From the NCBI GenBank assembly GCA_037013685.1, contig CM072905.1, forward strand, positions 8,646,991 to 8,710,990: a stretch of 64,000 nucleotides of DNA. Direction: 5' to 3'. The position numbers and the translations under genes are program-made. Shown piece by piece: positions 15,301 to 25,012 of the stretch. The stretch comes from Acridotheres tristis (taxonomy: Eukaryota; Chordata; Aves; Passeriformes; Sturnidae). The stretch's first letter is position 1; each line of letters opens with the position of its first letter. The notes beneath the pieces were generated by a model. It was not told the origin of the DNA and searched no databases. It saw only the letters and a list, made by a program, of their open reading frames with translations.

Positions 15301-16358
15301 CAGCTCCCTCCAGTTACCTGCAAATCGCTTGTGGCTGTCGTAGTCCTCGGAGCAGGGGACCTCCACGAACTTGTCCCGCAGGTTGTCGCTGCGATGTGCC
15401 AGCACCTCGGTGACCCCATCTTCAGGGACTGTACCCTCGGGGACCCCATTTTCAGGGATTCCACCCTCGGGGATCCCATCCTGGGTGCGGAGGCGGCTCC
15501 AGACCAGGAGGCCGCCGCCGGCCGCGGCGGAGAGGAGGAGCAGGATGGCTGCCTTCAGCCACCTTCCCCGGGGATCCTGCTGGACTCTGCCCTTCCTGGC
15601 GCTGAGGAAGGAGCACAGAGCGGGCCCCGTGAGCGAGGGACGGTGAGAGCGGGGAGAGACCGCCCTGGCCGATACCGGGGAGCCCCGGACCCGCGGGGCC
15701 CTGGTTTGGAGCACAACACACGCGGTACAAACACACGCGGTACAAACACACGCGGTTCCCTCCCGGATCCCTGGTTTGCAGCAAAACACACGCGGTACAA
15801 ACACACGCGGTACAAACACACGCGGTACAAACACACGCGGTTCCCTCCCGGATCCCTGGTTTGCAGCACAACACACGCGGTACAAACACACGCGGTACAA
15901 ACACACGCGGTTCCCTCCCGGATCCCTGGTTTGGAGCACAACACACGCGGTACAAACACACGCGGTACAAACACACGCGGTTCCCTCCCGGATCCCTGGT
16001 TTGCAGCAAAACACACGCGGTACAAACACACGCGGTACAAACACACGCGGTACAAACACACGCGGTTCCCTCCCGGATCCCTGGTTTGCAGCACAACACA
16101 CGCGGTACAAACACACGCGGTACAAACACACGCGGTTCCCGCCCGGACCCGGCGCTGTGCGACCGCCTCCCCACCGGGACTCCCCCGGGAGTCGCAGCAC
16201 CACCAGGCCTGGGCACGCCGCCCCCGGGACAGCGGGCAGGAGGTGACGGCCAAGGCCCCGCGCTGGTACCTGCTGTGCCGGCGGCCCCCGCGGCCCGGTC
16301 CCGGTCCCGGCCCGGCGCTGTCGGGGCTGCGGGGCAGCGGCCGCCGCTGCGGAGCCAT
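3301..16358 (-). CDS. OGFOD3: OGFOD3, 2-oxoglutarate and iron-dependent oxygenase domain-containing protein 3 (5' six coding exons, partial)
   Basis: Coding exons on the minus strand, in transcript order, are 16270-16358, 15318-15601, 10806-10881, 10152-10194, 3929-3993 and 3301-3357. All introns are GT-AG and the phases join exactly, giving about 205 residues. The start MAPQRR matches the family start as I recall it from the human protein. A membrane anchor follows (WLKAAILLLL then SAAAGGGLLVW), then the conserved stretch VPCSEDYDSHKRF, then CTPRKCGRGVTD, GLSLGGSDGG, SILDLHSGALSLGKHFVNL and YFGDKIQDVF. The family is a single-pass membrane protein with a C-terminal Fe(II)/2-oxoglutarate oxygenase fold whose substrate is not established. 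The exons that should carry the metal ligands were not found and are probably left of position 1. An oddity is an in-frame pentapeptide repeat after the anchor that I do not recall in the human protein. The gene is head to head with HEXD. Confidence 0.93.
8560..8735 (+). mobile_element. CR1-like LINE fragment (3' region)
   Basis: The order of phrases is that of an avian CR1 3' region read in sense: a run resembling 'lead to ... cagagcagctgtggctgcc', then 'ccaggctggagcatcctggg', then 'gtccctgccatggcaggagctggaac', and finally 'ccaaaccattctgtgactct'. It is degraded and 5'-truncated. Older CR1 sequence may extend left to about 8390, so boundaries are approximate. Confidence 0.7.
8998..9022. repeat. 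Poly(A) run of 25
   Basis: An uninterrupted run of 25 A on the plus strand lies in OGFOD3 intron 4, about 260 bp beyond a CR1-like fragment. It is the longest homopolymer I saw in the window. It could be a processed tail remnant or simple expansion, and its length is prone to assembly error. Confidence 0.9.
12358..12440 (-). mobile_element. CR1-like LINE fragment, antisense
   Basis: The sequence reads as the complement of a CR1 3' end: 'gatcatagaacagcttagttggaagggactttggagatcatctcattccacctcctgccc' in pieces. It starts with a remnant of the CATAGAAT terminal repeat and continues with the 'ttggaagggac ... agatcat' block. Remnants may extend to about 12540. Confidence 0.75.
13844..13861. repeat. 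Poly(A) run of 18
   Basis: A pure A-run in OGFOD3 intron 2, followed about 80 bp later by a second run of 17 A at 13944-13960. No coding or repeat-family context was recognised for either. Confidence 0.9.
14135..14520 (-). mobile_element. CR1-like LINE fragment, antisense
   Basis: The region carries a recognisable order of antisense CR1 blocks: 'ggtcggaaaggacctataaagatc', then 'catccctggggaggctgttccagtg', then a block ending 'gaaaccttgcccagtgcaac', and later 'gccttctccag' and 'cagctccctgggg'. It is heavily mutated and lies in OGFOD3 intron 2. Confidence 0.75.
15406..15480 (-). repeat. In-frame 15-bp tandem repeat, five copies, in OGFOD3 exon 2
   Basis: Exactly 75 bp consist of five 15-bp units encoding, on the minus strand, DGIPE, GGIPE, NGVPE, GTVPE and DGVTE. 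The human protein, as I recall it, has a single DGVAEVL at this point, so the last unit looks ancestral and the others look like an insertion. The repeat lies just after the membrane anchor, in the stalk leading to the oxygenase domain. The period is a multiple of three, so copy number can change without frameshift. Confidence 0.9.
15699..16148. repeat. Nested minisatellite in OGFOD3 intron 1 (15-bp core, 225-bp higher-order unit)
   Basis: The core unit is the 15-mer ACACACGCGGTACAA. Runs of 3, 4, 3, 3, 4 and 3 CACGCGG cores are separated by a spacer containing TTCCCTCCCGGATCCCTGG and TTTGSAGCAMA. This makes blocks of 70, 85, 70, 70, 85 and 70 bp, starting at 15699, 15769, 15854, 15924, 15994 and 16079. 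Blocks 1-3 match blocks 4-6 in spacer variants as well (GGAGCAC, GCAGCAA, GCAGCAC), so a 225-bp higher-order unit is present twice. Long open frames here on both strands come from this periodicity and are not genes. Confidence 0.95.
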
Positions 16359-16680
16359 CGTGCCTCTTCCGCCTCGAGCGATGCGCTCGGCGCGCCTCGG
16401 CCTGGCCTGCCGACCTGCCTGCTTGGGGAACGCCCTCGGCCGCCCAGAGGGACTGGGAGGATCCGCGCAGAGCCGGGAGCGGCAGAGGGAAGGCACCGGG
16501 ACAGGGGGACAGCGGGACAACGGGGCAGGGACAGCGGGGCGCGGCCGGGCGGGCTGTGCTGGGACACTGCGGCGGCACGCCAAAGCAATCGAGGCCAGAG
16601 CATGCGGCGGCGCCTGGTGCACCTGGACCTGAAGGGCGCCGCGCCGCGCGCGCAGTACCTGGAGCAGGTGAGGGGTGAAC
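16150..16680. promoter_or_regulatory. GC-rich bidirectional promoter of OGFOD3 and HEXD
   Basis: This GC- and CpG-rich stretch contains both start codons: OGFOD3 at 16358 reading left and HEXD at 16602 reading right, with 243 bp between them. No TATA box was seen. Transcription start sites cannot be placed from sequence alone. Shared promoters between head-to-head genes of this kind are common in vertebrates. The minisatellite in OGFOD3 intron 1 abuts the left side and the 22-bp repeat in HEXD intron 1 abuts the right. Confidence 0.75.
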
Positions 16681-19600
16681 CTGGGGCAGGTGAGGGGTGT
16701 ATCTGGCACAAGTAAGGGATGTATTGGGCTCAGGTGAGGGGTGTACCTGGTACGGGTGAAGGATGTCCCTGGCACAGGTGAGGGATCTTTTGGGCTCAGG
16801 TGAGGGGTGTACCTGGTACGGGTGAAGGATGTATTGGGCTCATGTGAGGGGTGTACCTGGTGTAGGTGGCAGCGGTCACAGCCCAGCTGCGTCCCCAGTG
16901 TCCCCTCCCTCCCGCAGGTGCTGCCGCTGCTCCGCGCCCTGGGTGCCACCGGGCTGCTGCTGGAATATGAGGACACCTTCCCGTACGCGGGGCCTCTGGA
17001 GCTGCTGCAGGCCCCCCACGCCTACAGGTAGCGCCATGAGCCCCGCAGGTAGCTGTGGGTGGCCGCAGGTGCCCCGGGGCCGTGCCCAGCGGGGCCGTGC
17101 CCAGCGGGCACTGACTGTGGCTGTCCCGCAGCCCCGCGGAGCTCCGGGCGCTGCTGAGCCGGGCGCGGGCACAGGGCCTGGACGTGGTGCCGCTGGTGCA
17201 GAGCTTCGGGCACATGGAGGTGAGCTGGGAGCGCTGGGCTGGGCCAGAGCTGTGCGCTGAGCCAGCAGTGCCCGCGGGGATCTCGGGCTGCAGTAGGAAG
17301 AGCATTGCCAGCAGGGCAGGGAGTGATCCTGCCCCTCTGCTCAGCCCTGGTGACATCTGGAGCACTGTGTCCAGTTCTGGGCAGAAACTGATGGCCAGGA
17401 AGCTCCACCTGAATATGAAGAAGATCTTGCTTCCTGTGCAGTGACCGAGCCCTGAACAGGCTGTCCCGACAGGGTGTGGAGTCTCCCTCCCTGGGGATAT
17501 TCCAGAGCTCTCTGGACACAACTCTTTGCTCTGGGACAGCCCTGCTGGAACTGGGAGCTGGGATCAGATGAGCCTCTGTGCTCCCTCCTAGCCTGACCCA
17601 TTCTGGGATTCTCTGCTGGGACATTTCCAATCCAAGTCCTGGTGCTCTGGTTATGCAGCTTTGCCCGCTGCAGGATTTGACATCAGGGTCACACTGCAGT
17701 GACGTCCCCATTTCCTTCACCCACCCTGTAAGGTGCTTCATGGTCAGAGACCCCCCAGCAGCACGGAGCACCAGCTATGTCCCCAGCCTGTCCCTGGGGC
17801 TCAGTCAAGCCAAACCCAGATTCAGCAGGACACCTGCCCTCAGAGCCTTGGGGACAGGAGGACACTGCTGTCCCCTGGTGTGGCAGCTGTCCCCGAGCTC
17901 CCCTTTCCCTTGCAGTTTGTGCTGAAGCACAGGGAGTTTGCCCATCTGCGGGAGGTGAAGGCACTGCCCAATGCCCTGAACCCACACAAGGAGGAGTCAC
18001 TGGCACTGGTCAAAGCCATGATTGACCAGGTCATGGCCCTGCACCAGGACTTACAGTGGTTTCACATCGGATGTGATGAGGTAGGACTTCTCTTCAGCTG
18101 GAAATGTTTCTTTTCTTTTAAGGAATGATGGCAATGGCTGAGGCTTCTGCATTTCAGTGGTGCCCAGGCCAAGTTTGGGTGGGATTTTGGGGACAGAAAA
18201 CACCACTTGAGCCAGTGTAGAAAAATCTTTTTGACAATAAATTATTCCAGTAGCACAGGTTGTCATTTCCATAGATACAAGTGTAATATCAAAGTAATGA
18301 AAGCAGCTTCTCAAAGCTAACAGCATTTGGGTTTAGGTCAAGTGCATATTTGAAGTGAGAGATCGATTAGAGCTGTTCATTAGGAATGCTGTAAGTTTAG
18401 TGTAAGATGCTGGCTCATTGTTCTGGTCAAATTACTCAAAGCAAACTCTTCTGTGGTTGGAAGTGCTGGGTTTCTTACCTTGGTAGTTTGTCGCCTTGAG
18501 AAGGAGAAAACTCAAGCTGCTCTTTCTCATAGTTTCTTCAAACCATCCTGATGGCACACAGATCCTTGGGATTCATTATGACCACTTAACTGTACTGATA
18601 TTAGTTTAACATTTTGTATCCTGTTGTGTTGAAACTGGTGGGAAGGTTAGACAGGGAGCTGTAGGCTTTTATAAAGCAACATACTATTTATGTAGAATAA
18701 ATAAAATCTGCTCTAAACCAGCAAATTTTAATTCACTCTGCATGGGACCAAGTATGCTGGGCCACCCTTGGACATGGCCCCAGGTTGCTTCTAGACTCAC
18801 ATTTGGATGATCTTCCCCAAGATAGGCACCTCATTTTATCTACCTCAGGTCCTGATGGGTTGCTGAATTTGAAGTGAATAAATGTGGTGAGAGCTACTTC
18901 CAAGGACAAACATTTAAAAGGCAAATATGGCATATAGATATTTTAGGAAATCTCTGTAAGGATATAGATAAGATTCCCTCAAGTGATGCATGTAATCATG
19001 GCCACAATCTCCTGCAGACTGACAGAAATGCTTGCAGTGTCTTCAGCACTGAGAGGTGCTTTTGAGTATTTCCACTCAGTTGGTCACATCTGGATAAAGG
19101 TTTTGAATATTGTCTACCTCACTTTCTCTATTTCTGTACAAAAAGTCAACATCATTTACTTGGTTTTTCAGGTCTACTACCTTGGTGAAGGAGAGGAGTC
19201 AAAGCAGTGGCTGCAGCAGCAAGACAACACTCCAGAGAAGCTGTGCTTATCCCACATAAAAGCAGTTGCTACTTGTTTGGCCTCGTCCTACCCCATGGTG
19301 ACACCCATCGTGTGGGATGACATGCTCAGGGGCATGAGTGAGGAGACACTGGCAGGTGTGTGACCAGCTATGGGGTGAGGCAGGTTTACACAGGCAGATA
19401 AACAGATTGGTTGGCAGATGAATGTAACGAAAACAACAAATGTGGCAAGAGCTGAGGTGTGGTGTGTTTGACTGGAGAATAGAAGCACTCAGTCCCTGGC
19501 TGTCACACAGTCTGTGTGAGTGTGGCCAGTCTGAACACTTCAGTTTTCCATCACAAAACGCTCACCCTGCAGTGCAGCCATCAGTTCTACTTTCCTTATC

Positions 19601-22600
19601 CGTTAAAACAACAACCTATTAACATCTGTGGTCCAAGTGTAAACCTCTGTGTCTTTCACCACCTTCTAATGTTCGTTGCTGCCCTTTGCAGAACCTGATT
19701 CCAAGTGGTGCAAACACACAGAAGCTGCAGCCCTGTGAGCATCTTTGTGATCATCGTGAGGATTTTGATGCTGAATTGTGGGGTAGCTCTGAGAGCTTGA
19801 TGTCACAAGTCTTGTTTGTGGAAAAATATCAAATCACTGCTAAAATTTGAATAGTCTGAGCACAGATGGAGTTCCAGCTGTTTCAGAGCCACCTTACATG
19901 GCTGCTGTAAACAGATTTAGGTGGTACCAGCAAGAGCTGTGCAGATCATCCAGCAGTGACTGACCTATTCAAGGCTTTGACAGTGGGAAATCATCCCCAA
20001 AAATGTACGTGGGACCCACAGAGTTTCCACAAGAACAGTATTTAATGCACTCTAAGTGTACTCTATGCCACAATAACAGAATAAACGAGTTAAAAAGTGA
20101 TGGAGTTAAAATACTGAGTTTCTGCAGTTTACTCTAGTTTCTCTATGGGTCAGTTGCACATATTTAAAACTAGCTGAGTTGATTATAACAGGAGTTAAAG
20201 CTAAATTTGTATTTTTACTTGTACTCAAAATCTACGTTTTGTGCAAACACAGCCCAGACACTCTGTAAGTGAAGGGGTACATTCCAATTTAGCTAAATCT
20301 CGTGTGTAGAGCTTGCAGCTCTGCCAGTAGAATCCAGCTGGTGCACAGAGAGATGGAAGGAGCTAAGAATGAGGTGGGCTTGGGGCAATGGGATCTCTGA
20401 GAAGTTGTCACTGCTCCTCCATGTTAATGGTTTCACGATGCCTGAGGACAGTGGCCCTGGGCATGTGCCAAGTCCTGGCTAGGCTGAAAATGCCCAGGGG
20501 CATGTCAGCTTAAGTGACAAGCCATAGTTGTCACATGTTGCTGCACCACTAACCTGTACTGAGTTCTCACTTAACCAGCTGTTTTCCATGGTTTAGAAGA
20601 GCTCTGTTCCTTTCAGAGTCCGGGGTCCCACAGCTGGTGCAGCCCATGATCTGGGACTATGCAGCAGACATCGACGTGGAGGGCAAAGGTTTGTACTTCC
20701 CTGCTGAGCTGTGTAGAAGCAAAACAGCCAAAGCAAAATTCTGTCATTAAAACCTAACTTAGCTGGACACAAAACATTCTGGTTGATTTTGTTGAATTGT
20801 TTTTTTATTGCTTTAATAGCATAAAGATGGCCCTTGTTTGATTTCACATCATAGTTGCTATTACTTTTTTCTTCTTCTATTTATGTTTCCCCTATGGATA
20901 ACTTGCATTGTAGGCTGCTTAATTCTTTTCAGCAGAGCTGTGGAATCACTCATAGGAGATTCAGAGGTTTTGCACAAGCAGTTACATTAATTCTCATTGC
21001 ATTAACACCAGTAGGAGCACATAACTCTATTGAACAGCTCTGCAAAAGAAGCTTCAGGGCTTCATACATCTATAGAATTCAGAGGGAAGCTCTTAAAGGC
21101 TGCAGTGGGCATCTAACATTGATGCAAATACTTCTTTGTTGCAGGAACAATCAGCTGTCACATGTTGTGCACGCTTGTTTCAATCTCACAGCTCTTAGCG
21201 TGGTAGCAATACAAGGGAGTGGAATACAGGAACTGGCACATGGAAATAGGAGGACAGCCACTCAAAAGGCTGTGTCAGATCCCCAAGCCTGTTGGATCTG
21301 GAGCTGTGCTCCCCTTCACTGCAGCATTGCAGTCGGGGCTCAAACTGGAGGAAGCTCATCCCGTGCGTGTCCCTTTGTGTCTCTGCAGTGCAGCTCGTAG
21401 AGAAATACCGCAGGTGTGGCTTCTCCAAGGTGTGGTTTGCAAGTGCCTTCAAGGGAGCCACGGGAGTCAATCAGTCTCTGACACTGATTGGGCACCACCT
21501 CAGGAACCAGCTGGAGTGGCTGCAGGTGGCCAGCAGGAGCCCCGTGGATGTCCTCGAAGGTATTGCACTGACAGGCTGGCAGAGGTGAGGAACAGCCTTT
21601 TGTGTGCTTCCAAGGGTCACAGATAAGCAAATTTTCCCCCAAAACCCCTGAGAGGTACAGGCAAGCTGGGGATTTAGAAGGCAACTTTGCAACCCTGCAG
21701 CTCTTCTGTCTGTCACTGCTGGGCTCAGCCCCAGACTATGAAGGGTGGATTTCAGAATTGCAGTTAGCTGTACAGCACTGACCAGCAGGAACAATGAATG
21801 TGGGGACACCACAAACAGCAGATTGGGTTGGAAAGCTTGAATGGATTTTGTGCCACCTTGAACTCCTCATAGACACTGTAGTTCATGCATGGTGTGTCTG
21901 TCTGAATGTCTGATGGGAACTCAAAAACAATGAAATCACATTAGAGACGAGAATTTTTGAATGTAATGAATATAATAATGTAATGAATTGAATAAAATAT
22001 AATAAATGTAATAATGAATGAATAAAACATTTTTATGCAGTCAGGATGTCTTAGGGAATACCAGAGAGCTTATGTCCAGTTTCTGACCCTAATCTGCCTT
22101 GAGAAGACAATTTGTTTTTTATCTGTTCTTATGAGTAAAACAGGAATACTTCACATTTCAGAGATAAGTGATCTCTGAGACAGAAACTGATCTTTCTAAA
22201 GCTCTTTGAATTTTAGTGACTGAAATATTAAAACTTCCCACTTGTTTAGTATGCTCTAACAGTAAAATGTGTAATTAATGGATGTTTTCTTACACAGGTA
22301 TGATCACTTCTCTGTTTTGTGTGAGCTTCTCCCTGTGGCAATTCCATCACTGGCCGTGTGTCTGCAGGCACTAAAGAATGGTACAATGACAACTTGATTC
22401 TCTCTCAGATAATGCCTAGCACAGGAGTGAAGTCACCTTGCCCTAAGATTGGCCCAGGCTTGTTAATTTTGAGGTGGTTTGCTGAATTGATCATGGCCTG
22501 ACTTATGACCAGTAAGTTACAATTTGCAGTATGGGAAAAAAGCCTCTTGGCCTAAGTATTTAAAAATAGCCATTGTATACTCTTTATTGTGATCTAACAT

Positions 22601-25012
22601 AAAAATGGTCCAAAACTACATGCTTATATTAAAAAATAAATTTAAGGTGCAGAATTGTTTTACAACTGATTTGAAACAAATTAGTCTCAATAAATGAAAT
22701 TAGTTTAGATTTAGAATGTGCTCATGTGTAAAAGTTGTTTTAATTAATTGTTTTTCTTAAAATGGATCTAGGGAGGATACTGTCTGGTAAAATGCCTCCT
22801 GTCATTTCTGCTTTCTTTACAGGAGTTGCCAACAGAATTTTTCTTATTTTCAAAATAAACCCCCACAACCCACTGATTTTTAATTAAGTACTAGAAATAT
22901 TCAGCACCCTGAACAGAAAGCTCAGAGCTAGGAAGTGCTCACTTTGCACTAGACAATTGTGTGAAAGACAATGAGCTCCTCCTCCCACCCACAAATGCTT
23001 TTTCCTTCTTTTATTTCCCTTTTACCTTTTAAAAAATTCTTCATCGAAGGGGAACTATTAAGCCAAGGCAGAATAATCCAGAAAACCCCTCTCGTATCAA
23101 CATTTTGGTTCCTTAGGCTCCTTTACTCATTTCCATTGTCTTCTGCCAGGTGGCTATTCTGAAAAGGTTAAAGAAAACGTGGAAAATCTCCTGGGAATGT
23201 CTAACCTGGAAGTTGATACTTTCATGAGGTAAAATTCCAGCTGCAGAATTCAGGTGCACTTCTCCTTGTGTGGTAAGTTCAGAAACTAACAGATCCTCTT
23301 TGGACAGCACAAGTCTGGGGACCTTTCCTGGGAGCAATATCCTCACTCTTGTGACACAAGTTAGCTTCTACCTCAAGTCATCGGTGGATGAACTTCTGGA
23401 AAGGAACAGGTAATGACATTTCTGTTGATTCTCTGCCTGGCTGCAGGAGTGTTGGAGCTGTATCATCTCGAAGTGGGGAACAACTCCAGGAAAAGTGATT
23501 TAAATTTCAAGCTCTGCATTTCAGGTGTCACTGACACCTCAGCAGAACATAATATTTAGATCAAAACTTAAAATATTTTAGCAAAGTTCCTAAATACTGT
23601 ATGCTGCCTTATTGGAAGCATCTAGTTCTTTCCTTAATTACATTTTACTGCTATTTACAGTTAAAATGAAAATGTTGAATGGTGCAATTACAGAAGAAAG
23701 GAGCTTGAAATGAAACTTATACTGCAGCAGATGATCAGATGATCATTTGCCAGGAACACTTTCCCAAGCTAATTCCAAAGATCTATAGACTGAAATAAAC
23801 TTAACTCCTTAAGCACCATGTCTGTGCAGGAGTTCAGCTGAAGCCTTCCCCACCTCCCTGGCAGTGACAAACAGATGTTGCTGCTGTTTCCTCACTGCTC
23901 CCACCAACATCCATTTTCAGGTATGTCACAGGCTGGTTCAGCCCCTACCACAGGAAAAGGAAGATTATTCATCCTATCATAATCCACCACTTCCAGCCAG
24001 ATGCAGTCAGGTAACACCACTCGTTTTGCGTTACAGGGGAAATAAAGTCTGGTAGATTTTGGGCACTCAGGTACAGAGAGTTATGAGCCCTTACCTCTTT
24101 CCATACTTATCTCAGAAACATCAGTGGGAATCAGACAAAGTGTCCATAATATGTTTTTATACAATATGTTTGGGTTGGAACTAGATCATCTTCAAAGTTC
24201 CCTTCCAACCCAAACCATTCTATGATTCTGTCTTTGCCTTCTGTTGAATAAATTATTTGAGAACAAGTACAGAACTGGTTTCAAAAAGCCTCTCCCTTGC
24301 TGCTCCTGTACAGCCCTTAAGCTCCTTGGTGTAGGAGCTCACCCTGGGCCAGATTCTAGGCAGGGCTTGGAATAAAGCCAGGCTCTTCCCCCTGCTCCCT
24401 GTCACCTTGGGCTTTTCAGAACTTGTCCTAGACATTTTGCCAATTCATACTAAAAGGTTCATTTATACTTTTTTTTTTAATAAGGTCGATATCCAACCTC
24501 ATCTACTCTTTCTGATGAAACCCAGAATTAAATTCCCAATAAGTCTCACAGCAGGTTTCAGTTACACTTAAAATGTGTATAATGTTTTCTTGAGCTCACA
24601 TTTTGGTACTTTAAAAGTCTTTGCATGAGGAAAGTGCCAGGATTAATGGAACTTAAACAGAAACAGCATCAAGCTTTTGCCCTCTGAACAAAATCAAGTC
24701 CTTTGGGCTCTTGTAATAGATGCTTCTTTTCCTGTCAAGTGGTTTTAAAGACATTACTCCCTTCCAAAGGCTAGTAAGCCAACCCTCCCCTGAGGCAGAG
24801 CTCACCTGCAAATGTCATTTTCTTCCTTCTCATTTCTGCTCAGTCTCCTCTCCAAGTGGAATGCTGTGCTGCAAGACCTCCAAGCAGCCATGGAGCAAGT
24901 TTTCCACAGGAGTGCTATAGAGGAATGGATGGAGGAGAATGTCCACCCCAGCCTACAGAAGCTGCAGCAAGTGGTGGAGGATTTAGACGAAGCAATAAAA
25001 GCACAAAATTAG
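16602..25012 (+). CDS. HEXD: HEXD, hexosaminidase D (GH20 beta-N-acetylhexosaminidase)
   Basis: Twelve coding exons: 16602-16667, 16918-17027, 17132-17219, 17916-18080, 19172-19355, 20617-20688, 21389-21584, 22298-22380, 23150-23228, 23308-23409, 23921-24010 and 24844-25012. All junctions are GT-AG and in phase, giving 467 residues; the human protein is about 486. The start [13 protein letters not shown] has no signal peptide, fitting the nucleocytoplasmic location of this family, unlike lysosomal HEXA and HEXB. The motif WFHIGCDEV puts the GH20 catalytic Asp-Glu pair at residues 142-143, split from its neighbours by intron 4. Other family-like pieces are [29 protein letters not shown] and [11 protein letters not shown]. 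Family members remove terminal GalNAc or GlcNAc, with reported preference for GalNAc. The N-terminal TIM barrel is followed by a helical tail ending AIKAQN. The gene shares its promoter with OGFOD3 and converges on CYBC1. Confidence 0.96.
16660..16870 (+). repeat. 22-bp minisatellite in HEXD intron 1, beginning inside exon 1
   Basis: About nine to ten units of 21-23 bp follow the pattern TGGnnCAGGTGAGGGGTGTA. The first unit spans the real exon 1 splice junction (GAGCAG, then GTGAGG at 16668). Later units repeat CAGGTGAGG, CAAGTAAGG, CGGGTGAAG or CATGTGAGG. Most of the 250-bp intron is this array. Units alternate between a 'gggctc' and a 'ggtacg' type near the right end, which suggests duplication of a two-unit block. 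Confidence 0.92.
17076..17105 (+). repeat. Perfect 15-bp duplication in HEXD intron 2
   Basis: GGGGCCGTGCCCAGC occurs twice in direct contact, at 17076-17090 and 17091-17105, within the 104-bp HEXD intron 2. The period equals that of the two OGFOD3 arrays nearby, although the sequence differs. Confidence 0.9.
17355..17640 (+). mobile_element. CR1-like LINE fragment
   Basis: Sense CR1 3'-region blocks are recognisable in order: 'ggagcactgtgtccagttct', 'aggctgtcccgacagggtgtggagtctcc', 'ggggatattccagag', and 'gggacagccctgctgg'. The terminus reads 'cctgacccattctgggattct'. It lies in HEXD intron 3 and is degraded. Confidence 0.8.
21953..22030. repeat. AT-rich low-complexity repeat
   Basis: An irregular (GTAATGAATAAT)-like simple repeat lies in HEXD intron 7, with several copies of TAATGAAT and ATAATAAATG. 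It is low-complexity sequence with no coding content. Confidence 0.75.
24120..24235 (+). mobile_element. CR1-like LINE 3' end with stem-loop
   Basis: The right side is the standard CR1 3' terminus, with 'ttcccttccaacccaaacc' followed by ATTCTATGATTCTG. A 13-bp perfect inverted repeat (24168-24180 with 24203-24215, 22-nt loop) brackets 'ctagatcatcttcaaag'. It lies in HEXD intron 11. Confidence 0.85.

Larger units (their letters stand above)
10882..15317. other. OGFOD3 intron 2 with CR1 fragments
   Basis: This intron lies between the OGFOD3 exon ending in HKRFAG and the exon beginning with CTPRKC. It contains two antisense CR1-like pieces, near 12358-12440 and 14135-14520, and two A-runs at 13844-13861 (18) and 13944-13960 (17). 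I recognise no separate gene. Confidence 0.65.

Noticed and set aside
15115..16976. Very long open frames on both strands (up to 487 codons) across the OGFOD3/HEXD promoter
   Set aside because: The frames are kept open by the repeat array: the 225-bp unit is a multiple of three and no stop occurs in its frames. All show the same short peptide repeats on each strand. Real exons of OGFOD3 and HEXD end inside them at proper splice sites.
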